The translations under genes were made by a program, and so were the position numbers. The notes below the pieces were generated by a model. That model searched no databases and had not been told where the DNA came from. It saw only the letters and a list, made by a program, of their open reading frames with translations. This document shows positions 24,523-33,331 of a stretch of 44,793 nt of DNA, piece by piece. Source of the stretch: Fluviicola sp. (lineage in GTDB: Bacteria > Bacteroidota > Bacteroidia > Flavobacteriales_D > Crocinitomicaceae); the NCBI GenBank assembly GCA_002734065.2, contig NVXU02000052.1, positions 1-44,793 on the forward strand, given 5' to 3'. Numbering within the stretch: the stretch's first letter is position 1; each line of letters starts with the position of its first letter.

Positions 24523-25937
24523 CAATTCAGTTCTATTTTTTCCAACAATCGTGAAAAATTCAACATCTTTTTTTCTTCAAAATGATCCGCAATCACTTGA
24601 ATACCGAACGGCATGCCATTACTATGCTTACCTAAAGGTAAAGAAATAGCTGGATTTCCGGTTAAATTTGCGTGTACGGTGTAAATATCTTGCAAATACA
24701 TCGCAATGGGGTCTTTTACAGCATCTAAATCAAAAGCAGTGGTGGGTGTCGTTGGCAATAAAATCACATCGTAATCTTTAAAAATTTCGTTGGTTTTATC
24801 TTGCAACACCCTTCTTACTTTCTGTCCTTTTGTGTAATAGGCATCGTAATAGCCGTGAGAAAGAACGAATGTTCCCGCCATAATTCTGCGTTGCACTTCT
24901 GGTCCAAAAGCCTCACTTCTCGACTTTTTATAGGTATCCTCTACTCCATTTGCATTCTCACTCCGGTAACCGTAATGAACACCGTCAAAACGAGAAAGAT
25001 TAGAGGATGCTTCTGCCGTTGTGAGAACATAATAAGTCGGCACCATGTAATCTAAGTAGGGAAAAGAAACCTCATCCACTTGGTGGCCTTGTGCTTTTAG
25101 TCCGTCTATTGTTTTTTGCAATGTCTTTTTGATTTCTGCATCCAAACCATCGGTATCAAAACTTTCTTTGATGACTGCCACTTTTAGGTTCTTCAATTCT
25201 TCTTCTGCAGAATAATCATCCACTTTTTTAGAAGAAACGGTGCCGTCAAATTCATCTTCGCCCGCCATTACTTCAAGAAGCAATGCGGCATCGTCAATGT
25301 TGTTCGTAAACGGTCCGATTTGGTCGAAAGAAGAAGCGTAGGCAATCAAGCCGTGACGACTGATTCTTCCATAGGTTGGTTTCAGTCCAATGGTGCCTGT
25401 AAAACTCGCAGGCTGTCTTATAGATCCTCCTGTATCGCTTCCTAGTGCTGCCGTGCAGAGGTTTGCAACAACTGCAGACGCTGAACCACCCGAAGAACCT
25501 CCCGGTACTTTTTTGTTGTTAATTGGGTTTAAAACAGGTCCAAAAGCAGAGTTTTCATTGGAACTTCCCATTGCAAATTCATCGCAATTGAGGCGTCCTA
25601 TGATGATTGCATCTTCGTTGATTAATCGTTCAACGGCTGTTCCTGTATAGAGGGATTCGAAGCCTTCGAGAATTTTGGATGCTGCTGATAGTTTATGATT
25701 GGCATAGCAAAGGTTGTCTTTGATTCCGATTACCATTCCTGCCAGTTTTCCAGCAGTTCCCGCTTTGATTTTTTCGTCAACCAATAGCGCCTGAGCCCTT
25801 GCGGATTCTTCAAAAACTTCTAAAAAAATATTGAGATGCGTGTTCTTTTTTATTGCGTCGAGGTATCCTTCGAGGATACTCATTACTGTATCGCCTGAAG
25901 AAATTGCTTTTCTTACATCAGCATACGTTTGCAACAT
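24522..25937 (-). CDS. gatA: Glutamyl-tRNA(Gln) amidotransferase subunit A
   Basis: 471 residues from the ATG at 25937. That start gives the family N-terminus, whereas a longer frame would add 27 low-complexity residues and run into tatA. The amidase-signature triad is intact: Lys73 (GIKDN), Ser148 (GGSSGGS) and nucleophile Ser172 (SDTGGSIRQ). GatA releases ammonia from glutamine for GatB to amidate mischarged Glu-tRNA(Gln) or Asp-tRNA(Asn). gatB and gatC are not in the window, as is common in Bacteroidetes. It lies 10 bases after tatA and overlaps mltD by 1 base. Confidence 0.93.
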   Translation of the reverse strand: MLQTYADVRKAISSGDTVMSILEGYLDAIKKNTHLNIFLEVFEESARAQALLVDEKIKAGTAGKLAGMVIGIKDNLCYANHKLSAASKILEGFESLYTGTAVERLINEDAIIIGRLNCDEFAMGSSNENSAFGPVLNPINNKKVPGGSSGGSASAVVANLCTAALGSDTGGSIRQPASFTGTIGLKPTYGRISRHGLIAYASSFDQIGPFTNNIDDAALLLEVMAGEDEFDGTVSSKKVDDYSAEEELKNLKVAVIKESFDTDGLDAEIKKTLQKTIDGLKAQGHQVDEVSFPYLDYMVPTYYVLTTAEASSNLSRFDGVHYGYRSENANGVEDTYKKSRSEAFGPEVQRRIMAGTFVLSHGYYDAYYTKGQKVRRVLQDKTNEIFKDYDVILLPTTPTTAFDLDAVKDPIAMYLQDIYTVHANLTGNPAISLPLGKHSNGMPFGIQVIADHFEEKKMLNFSRLLEKIELN

Positions 25938-25947
25938 TGTTGTCGTA

Positions 25948-26145
25948 TTATTTTTTGTCTGCTTTGTCGGCAGATGCGTCTTCAGAATCTTTTTTCTCTT
26001 CTGGTTTTGCAGAAGCATCTTTAAATTCTTTCACCCCTTTACCAAGCCCTTTCATTAATTCTGGAATTTTCTTTCCGCCAAATAAGAGAAGTACAACCAC
26101 TAAGATTGCTATAACTTGCCATGGACCAAATATACCTAATATCAT
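25948..26145 (-). CDS. tatA: Sec-independent translocase protein TatA/E
   Basis: 65 residues. A short N-terminus and one transmembrane helix (~7-22, [19 protein letters not shown]) are followed by the amphipathic helix with the Phe-Gly hinge ([21 protein letters not shown]) and a charged Lys/Asp tail. This is typical TatA/TatE, which forms the pore of twin-arginine export. tatC is not nearby. The gene lies 19 bases after infB and 10 bases before gatA in the same operon. Confidence 0.93.
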   Translation of the reverse strand: MILGIFGPWQVIAILVVVLLLFGGKKIPELMKGLGKGVKEFKDASAKPEEKKDSEDASADKADKK

Positions 26146-26164
26146 TCTTTTAACTTTTAATTTA

Positions 26165-28909
26165 TTATTTCAATTTTCTTGCTATTTCTACCTCTTCATA
26201 AGCTTCTACGATGTCACCTTCTTTAATGTCGTTGTATTTCTCGACATTTAATCCGCATTCGTAGTTGTTTTTCACTTCTTTCACATCGTCTTTGAATCGT
26301 TTCAATGAACCGAGTGTTCCAGTGTGAACGACAATTCCATCACGTATAATTCTAATCATAGAATTACGGAAAATAGTACCGCTTGTTACGAAGCAACCTG
26401 CAATTGTACCCACTTTCGTGATGTTAAAGGTTTCACGAATTTCTGCTGTACCGACAATTTTCTCTTCGATATCTGGAGAAAGCATTCCTTCCATCGCCGC
26501 TTTGATTTCATCAATTGCCTTGTAGATAACAGAGTATAAACGAATGTCTATTTGTTCTTCTTCTGCCATTCTTCTTGCTGCCACCGAAGGTCTCACTTGG
26601 AAACCAATGATAATTGCTTCTGATGCAGATGCTAAATTCACATCGGCTTCAGAAATTGCTCCAACTCCCTTGTGCACGATGTTTAATTGAATTTCTTCTG
26701 TGGAAAGTTGTAATAATGAATCCGATAATGCTTCGATAGAACCATCCACATCCCCTTTCACAATCAAGTTTAATTCTTTGAAATTGCCAATTGCTAAACG
26801 ACGACCGATCTCATCCAATGTAATGTGTTTCGTTGTACGTAAACCTTGCTCACGATACAATTGCTCTCTTTTCGATGCGATAGATTTCGCTTCTTTTTCA
26901 TCTTCCATCACGTGGAACTTGTCTCCCGCAGAAGGCGCTCCATTGATTCCAAGAACAGAAACGGGTTTTGCTGGCCCGGCTTCTTTTACTGTTTCACCGT
27001 GTTCATCGTGCATTGCTTTAATTTTACCAGAATTTCTTCCGACCAAAACAACATCTCCAATTTTCAAGGTTCCTGTTTCTATAAGCATATTGGTTACATA
27101 ACCTTTTCCTTTATCCAAAGAAGATTCTATCACCGTTCCAACAGCATTTCTGTTCGGGTTTGCTTTTAATTCCAACAATTCCGCTTCTAAAGCTATTTTT
27201 TCGAGTAATTCATCAATGTTTAAGTTCTGTTTTGCAGAAATTTCTTGACATTGGAACTTCCCTCCCCATTCTTCCACCAAGATGTTCATGGTAGAAAGTT
27301 GTTCTTTGATTTTATCTGGATTTGCGCCTGGTTTGTCAATCTTATTGATGGCAAAAACCATAGGCACTTCCGCTGCTTGCGCGTGAGCAATTGCTTCTTT
27401 CGTTTGAGGCATTACGTCGTCATCTGCTGCCACAATAATTACGGCGACATCAGTGACTTGTGCGCCACGAGCACGCATTGCCGTAAAGGCTTCGTGACCT
27501 GGTGTATCTAAGAATGTCATTTGTTTGCCATCCTTCAAAGTTACGCTGTATGCACCAATGTGCTGAGTAATTCCGCCCGCTTCGCCTTCTGTTACGTTTG
27601 CATCACGAATTCTATCCAATAAAGATGTTTTACCGTGATCAACGTGACCCATAACTGTAATAATTGGCGGTCTAGGAACCAAATCTTCCTCTTTGTCTTC
27701 AATTTCTGGAATTGCGTCTTGTACTTCTGCACTTACAAACTCAATGTCGTAACCGAAATCTTCTGCAATTACTTGAATTGTTTCCGCGTCTAAACGTTGA
27801 TTAATAGAAACGAAAATGCCTAAGGACATGCAAGCAGAAATAACGTCTGTTGAACCTGTATTCATCATTGTTGCCAATTCAGAAACAGATACAAACTCTG
27901 TTAATTTTAATGTTTTTTCGTCGAGTTCAGCAAATGCTTCCTCTTCCATTCTTTTTTGCGCAACGTTTTCACGTTTTGTTTTTCTGTTTTTCGCGCCTTT
28001 GGATTTCCCTCCTTTGCCCGACAAACGAGCAAGTGTGTCTTTAATTTCTTTTTGTATGTCCGCCTCGGTAATTTCAGGTTTTGGAGTTCTTGGTCCTTTT
28101 TTAAATCCTGGCTTGAATCCTGGTTTACCTCCACCTCTTTGCTGTTGGTTTTGTGCTTTATTCACGTCCACCTTGCGCACGCGTTTCCGCTTGCGTTTTT
28201 CGGCGTTTCCGCCACCTGAAGTTCTTGGTTTCTCAACAGGCAATACTATTTTACCAACGATATTAGGTCCTGTTAGTTTTTTTCGCTCAACTCGAACTGT
28301 TTCTATTTCTTTTTTCGGTTCTGGCTTTTTTTCTGTTTTTGGAACAGCTGGGGAGCTTACTGAAGCGGCAACGTCTGGAGATTTTGCTTTTACTTCTTCT
28401 TTTTTAGGCTGGGTTGCTGAGCTTTCCGAAATATCTTTTTTCTTTGTCGAAGAGTCTTCCTTAACGTGTTTTTTCTTGTCTGGGCGCGTTTTTTGATTGA
28501 TTTTATCCAAATCAATTGTTCCTACAACCTGTAATTTTGAACCTGTCGGAGTTGCTTTTTCTTCCGTTGCTGCATCTGTCGATGTTTCTTTTACAACCGG
28601 AGCCTGTTTTTCAACCTCTACTTTTGCTATTGGCTCTTCTACTGGCTCAGCTTCAACAGCTTTCTCCTCAGTATCACGAATAGAAATCGTTTCTTTCTTT
28701 TCTTTAGGAGCGGCTGTTTGTTGAGAAAGTTCTTTCTGACTTTGGTCCTCAGCAAACTCAACACGCAACATGGCATATTGATCTGGCGCAAGTTTCGTGT
28801 TCGGACTTGCATCAATTTTCACTCCTTTACTGTCTAGAAACTCAACAAGCGTAGTCATTCCTACGTTTAATTCTCCTGCTGCTTTTCCTAATCTAATTGG
28901 CTTCGCCAT
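26165..28909 (-). CDS. infB: Translation initiation factor IF-2
   Basis: 914 residues. An IF2_N domain at the start ([15 protein letters not shown] ... [11 protein letters not shown]) is followed by a long Lys/Glu/Pro-rich linker (~60-340) with a basic patch, then a second IF2_N-like segment. The GTPase domain follows, with G1 GHVDHGKT at ~420-427, DTPGHEAF and NKID. The C-terminal domains end with a typical initiator-tRNA binding region. IF-2 delivers fMet-tRNA to the 30S subunit. The 83-base gap from nusA contains a 12-bp hairpin. Confidence 0.97.
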   Translation of the reverse strand: MAKPIRLGKAAGELNVGMTTLVEFLDSKGVKIDASPNTKLAPDQYAMLRVEFAEDQSQKELSQQTAAPKEKKETISIRDTEEKAVEAEPVEEPIAKVEVEKQAPVVKETSTDAATEEKATPTGSKLQVVGTIDLDKINQKTRPDKKKHVKEDSSTKKKDISESSATQPKKEEVKAKSPDVAASVSSPAVPKTEKKPEPKKEIETVRVERKKLTGPNIVGKIVLPVEKPRTSGGGNAEKRKRKRVRKVDVNKAQNQQQRGGGKPGFKPGFKKGPRTPKPEITEADIQKEIKDTLARLSGKGGKSKGAKNRKTKRENVAQKRMEEEAFAELDEKTLKLTEFVSVSELATMMNTGSTDVISACMSLGIFVSINQRLDAETIQVIAEDFGYDIEFVSAEVQDAIPEIEDKEEDLVPRPPIITVMGHVDHGKTSLLDRIRDANVTEGEAGGITQHIGAYSVTLKDGKQMTFLDTPGHEAFTAMRARGAQVTDVAVIIVAADDDVMPQTKEAIAHAQAAEVPMVFAINKIDKPGANPDKIKEQLSTMNILVEEWGGKFQCQEISAKQNLNIDELLEKIALEAELLELKANPNRNAVGTVIESSLDKGKGYVTNMLIETGTLKIGDVVLVGRNSGKIKAMHDEHGETVKEAGPAKPVSVLGINGAPSAGDKFHVMEDEKEAKSIASKREQLYREQGLRTTKHITLDEIGRRLAIGNFKELNLIVKGDVDGSIEALSDSLLQLSTEEIQLNIVHKGVGAISEADVNLASASEAIIIGFQVRPSVAARRMAEEEQIDIRLYSVIYKAIDEIKAAMEGMLSPDIEEKIVGTAEIRETFNITKVGTIAGCFVTSGTIFRNSMIRIIRDGIVVHTGTLGSLKRFKDDVKEVKNNYECGLNVEKYNDIKEGDIVEAYEEVEIARKLK

Positions 28910-28933
28910 AAAACTTTTCGTCCTTTAAATTTC

Positions 28934-28967
28934 AACTTAGAATGGGAACGAGCCTCCATTCTAAGTT
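28934..28967 (-). promoter_or_regulatory. 12-bp hairpin in the nusA-infB spacer
   Basis: AACTTAGAATGG (28934-28945) is the exact complement of 28956-28967, with a 10-base loop. It ends 25 bases before the infB start codon on the minus strand and no U-run follows. A processing or mRNA-stability element, or control of infB translation, is more likely than termination. This is inference. Confidence 0.6.
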
Positions 28968-28992
28968 CTAAATATACTCTTTTGTATCTGAT

Positions 28993-30228
28993 TTATTCAA
29001 ACTCTGCTTGCAGAACTTTAAATACTTCAGCTATTGTTTCCTCTTCGAGGTCTGTTCTTTTTACTAAATCTTCCGCTCCAATATCCAATACAGATTTTGC
29101 CGTATCGCATCCTACTGCTTTCAACTCATCTAATATCCAGCTGTCGATTTCATCTGCAAATTCTTCTAAATCAACATCTTCAACGTCAACTTCTCCCTCG
29201 CGGTAAACGTCTAATTCGTATCCTGTTAGTTTTCCTCCTAATTTGATGTTATGCCCTCCACGACCGATTGCTAAAGAAACTTGATCTGGTTTTAAGTAAA
29301 CCTTTGCTCTTTTTTCTTCTTCATCAATTTCGATGCTTGTGATTTTTGCCGGAGACAGTGCTCGTTGAATAAACAACTGCGGATTGTTGGTGAAATTGAT
29401 AACATCAATGTTCTCATTTCTCAATTCACGCACAATTCCATGAATTCTTGAGCCTTTCATTCCGACACAAGCTCCAACTGGATCAACTCTATCATCGTAA
29501 GATTCAACAGCCACTTTTGCTCTTTCTCCTGGTTCACGAACAATTTTTTTGATGGTAATTAAACCGTCAAAAACTTCTGGAACTTCTAATTCAAATAACC
29601 TTTCCAAAAATTCTGGAGCTGCTCTAGACAAGATAATCACAGGTGTACTGTTTCTCATGTCAACTTTTGCAACAACTGCTCTCAGTGATTCTCCTTTTTT
29701 GAAATAATCAGAAGGAATTTGTTCCGATTTCGGCAATAATAACTCATTCCCTTCATCATCTAGCACCAAAATTTCTTTCTTCCAAACTTGGTAAACTTCT
29801 CCGGTGATAATATCTCCAATTTTTTCTTTGTAGATTTTATAAAGGTTGTCTTTTTCTAACTCCATGATGCGAGAAATTAGATTTTGTCTCAATGAGAGTA
29901 CGTTTCTTCTTCCGAAATCACCAAATTTGAATTCTTCCGTTACTTCCTCACCAATTTCGAAATCTGGTTCTACTTTAATGGCATCAGAATACGCAATTTC
30001 TGTATTTACATCCTCCACTTCTCCATCATCAACAATCTCTTTGTTTAAGAAAATTTGAACATCTCCTTTGTCAATATTCACAATCACATCAATGTGCTCA
30101 TCGGTGTTAAATTTTTTCTTTAACATTGCTCGGAAGACATCTTCCAAAATTGACTGCATTGTTGTTTTGTCAATGTTTTTCAGGTCTTTAAATTCCGAAA
30201 ACGAGTCAATTAATTCTAAACTATCCAT
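28993..30228 (-). CDS. nusA: Transcription termination/antitermination protein NusA
   Basis: 411 residues. An N-terminal polymerase-binding domain (~1-125) is followed by an S1 domain (~130-200, GDIITGEVYQVWKKEILVLD). KH1 (GACVGMKGSRIHGIVRELRNE; pieces) and KH2 (SLAIGRGGHNIKLGGKLTGY) come next, then an acidic C-terminal tail with a helix-hairpin repeat. NusA modulates pausing, termination and antitermination. It lies 5 bases downstream of rimP in the canonical rimP-nusA-infB order. Confidence 0.96.
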   Translation of the reverse strand: MDSLELIDSFSEFKDLKNIDKTTMQSILEDVFRAMLKKKFNTDEHIDVIVNIDKGDVQIFLNKEIVDDGEVEDVNTEIAYSDAIKVEPDFEIGEEVTEEFKFGDFGRRNVLSLRQNLISRIMELEKDNLYKIYKEKIGDIITGEVYQVWKKEILVLDDEGNELLLPKSEQIPSDYFKKGESLRAVVAKVDMRNSTPVIILSRAAPEFLERLFELEVPEVFDGLITIKKIVREPGERAKVAVESYDDRVDPVGACVGMKGSRIHGIVRELRNENIDVINFTNNPQLFIQRALSPAKITSIEIDEEEKRAKVYLKPDQVSLAIGRGGHNIKLGGKLTGYELDVYREGEVDVEDVDLEEFADEIDSWILDELKAVGCDTAKSVLDIGAEDLVKRTDLEEETIAEVFKVLQAEFE

Positions 30229-30233
30229 ATACT

Positions 30234-30710
30234 TTATTTAAATGAAATAACAATTTTTGTTTCTTTTACTTTGTCCATAGAAATCACAATGTCTTCAATA
30301 ATCACTTGCTTTTTCTTTTTTCCTTCTATTCTTTCTTTTCGTGTTGTTTGAACAGTAATTTGATCCGGTGTCGCCTCTATCATCTTCCCTTCAACCTTTC
30401 CATCATCATTTGTTTTCACAACAACATCTCTTCCTACATTTTTTTGGTATTGAGCATAGACCCTCAATCCTTTATCCAAACCTGCAGACGAGACATGTAG
30501 TTCAAAATCTTCTTGTTCTCGGTCTAAATTGTGCTCAATATTACGAGAAACAGACATGCAGTCTTTCACAGATACACCACCTTCGTGTTTGTCTAATTCT
30601 ACATTGATTTTATTGCCTGTCGTTATAATTAAACTAACAACAAACAGTCCGTTATCGAGTTCTTCGATACGGTCATAAATCAATCCTGCAACTTTCTTTT
30701 TACTAATCAT
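30234..30710 (-). CDS. rimP: Ribosome maturation factor RimP
   Basis: 158 residues, normal length. The N-terminal alpha/beta domain has VSVKDCMSVSRNIEHNLDREQEDFELHVSSAG (pieces, ~46-78), close to the family signature S(R)xIE..LD...Y.LEVSSPG, followed by an SH3-like C-terminal domain. RimP assists 30S maturation. It is the first gene of the operon and has a strong promoter and a leader hairpin directly upstream. Confidence 0.93.
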   Translation of the reverse strand: MISKKKVAGLIYDRIEELDNGLFVVSLIITTGNKINVELDKHEGGVSVKDCMSVSRNIEHNLDREQEDFELHVSSAGLDKGLRVYAQYQKNVGRDVVVKTNDDGKVEGKMIEATPDQITVQTTRKERIEGKKKKQVIIEDIVISMDKVKETKIVISFK

Positions 30711-30717
30711 CCGTTAT

Positions 30718-30743
30718 AAAAAGAGGGGACTATCCGTCCCCTC
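30718..30743 (-). promoter_or_regulatory. Leader hairpin with T-run ahead of rimP (attenuator-like)
   Basis: On the minus strand GAGGGGAC, loop GGATA and GTCCCCTC form a perfect 8-bp GC-rich stem followed at once by TTTTT, ending 7 bases before the rimP ATG. It lies downstream of the promoter at 30773-30802, so the transcript must pass through it. This has the form of an intrinsic terminator in the leader and suggests attenuation, perhaps by NusA; the regulatory role is inferred. Confidence 0.65.
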
Positions 30744-30772
30744 AATCATGCGTTTTAATGTTAAACACGGTG

Positions 30773-30802
30773 CAAATATACTGTTTTTTTTAAAAAGGGC
30801 AA
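30773..30802 (-). promoter_or_regulatory. Bacteroidetes-type promoter of the rimP-nusA-infB operon
   Basis: On the minus strand a -33 TTG (30800-30802) is separated by exactly 19 bases from the -7 element TATATTTG (30773-30780), a full match to the TAnnTTTG consensus of Bacteroidetes sigma-ABfr promoters. Transcription would start about 30766-30768, giving a ~57-base leader that contains the hairpin. Confidence 0.75.
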
Positions 30803-31423
30803 TGATTGGAGGGAAACTTCAGGTAAACACTATTAAAACATTATCTAATTAGGTATAATCTATTCAAAAGTAAGCGTTACATTTTAGTTGTCCATTCATC
30901 CACTTTTTATCCCTTCACTGTCGTTTGGTCTTCATCTTGCTCTCACAAGATTCTTATTGATAAAAAAAGTTCGCAAAAAAATCTAGCGCTGCATTTTCCT
31001 CACTTCATTCCACTCTTGAAAAGCGATACTTTTGACGATACTTCCTCTACCGTTCCAGTCTTTCAAAAGTATTCACGCTTTTCAATTCGCTCCTTTCATT
31101 CTAAAAATGATGCGCGGGAAAACACATTAAACTTTGTTAAAGAAAAACTAACCTTTTTTAGAATGGTTAGCCTCTCCCGTTTTTGTTAAAATAGTCGATT
31201 TTTCGCAAAATTCAATTGAATTTTGCGAAAAATCGGGTAATTTGGATGTTTTTTGAGAAGAGCTGATTTTGTTCATGCGTTTGTTTTTTTGACACTTTAG
31301 AAGCAAAAAAGAGCCCATTAGTCATGCCTTTTTGCATTCCCAAATAAGGAAGGTTTTAAGCGAAATTATTCCTTTTTCCCTTCCATGTCGATTTCATTTC
31401 GGACATTTGTAAAAACTTTAGCC
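30803..31423. other. Non-coding divergent intergenic region rich in inverted repeats
   Basis: No credible gene lies here. Visible structures are: an imperfect inverted repeat GAAAAGCGATACTTTTGA (31018-31035) against 31063-31083; an 11-bp inverted repeat CATTCTAAAAA (31097-31107) against 31155-31165; and the 40-bp perfect palindrome at 31196-31235. No tRNA, tmRNA, RNase P or SRP RNA signature was seen. It separates the divergent rimP operon and the DUF3109 gene. Confidence 0.6.
31196..31235. repeat. 40-bp perfect palindrome (copy 2 of the 36-bp palindrome)
   Basis: 20-base arms (CGATTTTTCGCAAAATTCAA) are exact reverse complements. The central 36 bases are identical to 2535-2570. The copies are ~29 kb apart, both intergenic, with unrelated flanks. 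Confidence 0.9.
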
Positions 31424-32005
31424 ATGCTAATCGAAATTGATGATAAAATAGTCTCCACGCAAATTTTTGAGCGAAAGTTCGTCTGTGATTTATCCGCATG
31501 CAAAGGAGCTTGTTGTATAGAGGGAGATGCAGGGGCTCCGTTGACTCTAGAAGAGGTTGATATTTTAGAAGAAACACTCGATGTTATTAAACCTTATATG
31601 AGAAAAGAAGGTTTGGATATTATTGAAGAACAAGGTGTCTTTTACATGGACCAAGACAACGAACCCGTAACTTCTTTGGTGAATGATGCAGAATGTGCTT
31701 TCGTTTATTTTGATGAAAACGGAATTACCAAATGTGCCGTTGAAAAAGCTCATTTAGAAGGTAAATCTGATTTTAAAAAACCTATTTCGTGTCATTTATA
31801 TCCCATTCGAGTGAAGCAATTCGAGGAGTTTACAGCCCTAAACTATGACGTTTGGAGCATCTGCTCTGACGCCTGTTCTTTGGGAGAAAAATTGGGTGTT
31901 CCCGTTTTTCAGTTTTTGAAAGAGCCGTTAATCAGAGCGTTTGGTAAAGATTTTTTTAAGGAATTAGAAGTTGTGTCTGGAGAACTCGAAAAGAAGTCGG
32001 AGTAG
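31424..32005 (+). CDS. DUF3109 family protein
   Basis: 193 residues from the ATG at 31424, the usual family start (MLIEIDDKIVS). Cys-rich pattern: CDLSACKGACCIEGDAGAPL near 21-40, a later CAVEK, CHLYPIR and CSDACSLG. This is typical of the DUF3109 / YkgJ-like group predicted to bind zinc or an iron-sulfur cluster. Function is unknown. It stands alone and converges with miaE. Confidence 0.88.
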   Translation: MLIEIDDKIVSTQIFERKFVCDLSACKGACCIEGDAGAPLTLEEVDILEETLDVIKPYMRKEGLDIIEEQGVFYMDQDNEPVTSLVNDAECAFVYFDENGITKCAVEKAHLEGKSDFKKPISCHLYPIRVKQFEEFTALNYDVWSICSDACSLGEKLGVPVFQFLKEPLIRAFGKDFFKELEVVSGELEKKSE

Positions 32006-32072
32006 TTTGTTTTCTCTCTCGGCTCTCATTACTCTTGCTTGGTTGCCGAAGTTTATCGAGGTGCAAAACTCC

Positions 32073-32654
32073 TTACCCATGCACCGTCTCGTCCTTCCCA
32101 TAGTTCTGAATCACTTCTGCTTCATATTCTAACCATTCTTTCCAGCGCTTGTCCACATCAATTTCTGAACTTACCTCTTTCGCATGGCGTAAAAACATCG
32201 TGTAATGCCCCGCCTCGCTAATCATTAAGTCTCGGTAGAATTCTGCCAAAAACTCATCGTCAATGTTGTCTGAAAGAACTTTAAATCGCTCGCAACTTCT
32301 TGCTTCTATCATTGCGGAGAATAACAACCTGTCAACAAGTGAGAATTTTCGTCCTCTGCCTTTGACCATAAACTTTGCCAATTCGTTGACGTAACTGTCT
32401 TTTCTTTCTCTTCCCAAAATAAAACCTCTCTCTTTGATGATGTTGTGCACCATTTCGAAGTGTTCGAGTTCTTCTTTTGCCAAGGCAAGCATGTCTGTGA
32501 CCAATTCTTCATTCTCTGAATTGTGAACGACGATAGAAATAGCATTGGTTGCTGCTTTTTGTTCACACCAAGCATGGTCAGTGAGAATTTCTGAGATGTT
32601 TCCTTTTACTAATTCTACCCAGCGAGGGTCGGTTGGAAGTTGAAGTCCGAGCAT
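32073..32654 (-). CDS. miaE: tRNA-(ms2io6A)-hydroxylase
   Basis: 193 residues. A ferritin-like four-helix di-iron protein. It has DHAWCEQKAATNAISI, ELEHFEMVH (Glu/His pair), EARSCERF and SEAGHYTMF, matching the MiaE iron ligands. MiaE hydroxylates the isopentenyl group of modified A37 in tRNAs. In Bacteroidetes the substrate may be the i6A or ms2i6A form. A promoter-like sequence lies directly upstream. Length is normal. Confidence 0.93.
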   Translation of the reverse strand: MLGLQLPTDPRWVELVKGNISEILTDHAWCEQKAATNAISIVVHNSENEELVTDMLALAKEELEHFEMVHNIIKERGFILGRERKDSYVNELAKFMVKGRGRKFSLVDRLLFSAMIEARSCERFKVLSDNIDDEFLAEFYRDLMISEAGHYTMFLRHAKEVSSEIDVDKRWKEWLEYEAEVIQNYGKDETVHG

Positions 32655-32668
32655 GTTTGTTGTTTTTG

Positions 32669-32698
32669 TAAATTTACATTAAATTGAATAAATCTCAA
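32669..32698 (-). promoter_or_regulatory. Putative miaE promoter
   Basis: On the minus strand TTG (32696-32698), a 19-base spacer and TAAATTTA (32669-32676) approximate the TTG-N19-TAnnTTTG consensus, with the last G replaced by A. The predicted start leaves only about a 10-base leader before the ATG at 32654. Confidence 0.45.
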
Positions 32699-32702
32699 CT
32701 TT

Positions 32703-32810
32703 ATGTCCGAGTTTTATCTCCAATCTGGTGTTGGAAGAGACTTATTGAATAGAGTGAATAATGGTTTTTATCCTTTGGTAGAAATTGGGGTTGCTTTTCA
32801 TTTGTTTTAA
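32703..32810 (+). pseudogene. Short frame resembling the end of an outer-membrane beta-barrel
   Basis: 35 codons (MSEFYLQSGVGRD ... VEIGVAFHLF). The last ten residues alternate hydrophobic residues and end in Phe, like the final strand and C-terminal signal of outer-membrane beta-barrel proteins. The frame is closed by TGA 15 bases upstream of the ATG. It may be a decayed remnant of a barrel gene or chance. It overlaps nothing else. Confidence 0.3.
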
Positions 32811-32818
32811 GCGCAAAA

Positions 32819-33331
32819 CTAATAGTCCAATAATATTAAGCTATCAATTAATGGGTCTAATTCAAACACTTTTTTATTGACTATGTCGATGTATATATTT
32901 TCGTTCGTCTGAAATCTATACTCTAAATTTAAGCCAATTGAAATGTGAATTAGGCTGTCTTCTTCATCGTTGTCCCATCTTATAAATGAAATGTTGATAC
33001 TGTCTTTTGTATATCTGTCGTAAATTAACCTATCAATAACACTATCCGCAAAATCTTTAATCTCTATATCAAACACAGGTATGACTTCAACAACATTTGT
33101 TCTTTCAGCATAGTTTATTAATCTTTTTAAACTATCTAACTCCTTTTCTAACCTTAAAGAAATCTGATTCTCTCTAATTTGGTATTCATAAAAAGAAATT
33201 CGGTTTAAAATTTGAGCTGTGTCAACAGGGGTACTAGTAGCTTCTGTTGCTTCTTCTATTGTTTCTGAAGAACAACTTTGAAGGGTTAGAAAAATAAACG
33301 CAATTAAAAAGCACTTTGCTGACCTACTCAT
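32819..33331 (-). CDS. Uncharacterised lipoprotein
   Basis: About 170 residues from the ATG at 33331 (another ATG lies 9 bases earlier). Lipoprotein signal ending LQSC. A Thr/Glu-rich linker precedes a domain with a short coiled coil (~45-70) and beta-rich remainder. The domain is not recognised. It is the last gene of a four-gene minus-strand cluster of exported proteins (34340-35062, 33976-34320, 33324-33965, then this gene) and overlaps the upstream gene by 8 bases. Confidence 0.7.
   Translation of the reverse strand: MSRSAKCFLIAFIFLTLQSCSSETIEEATEATSTPVDTAQILNRISFYEYQIRENQISLRLEKELDSLKRLINYAERTNVVEVIPVFDIEIKDFADSVIDRLIYDRYTKDSINISFIRWDNDEEDSLIHISIGLNLEYRFQTNENIYIDIVNKKVFELDPLIDSLILLDY

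Noticed and set aside
27816-28496. Long open plus-strand frame (226 codons) opposite infB
   Set aside because: It lies antisense to the Lys/Glu-rich linker of IF-2, whose codon bias keeps the opposite strand free of stops. Its translation is a Ser/Phe-rich low-complexity chain with no domain.
30803-31200. Housekeeping RNA gene (tmRNA, RNase P, SRP, 6S)
   Set aside because: None of the conserved sequence blocks of these RNAs was seen on either strand.
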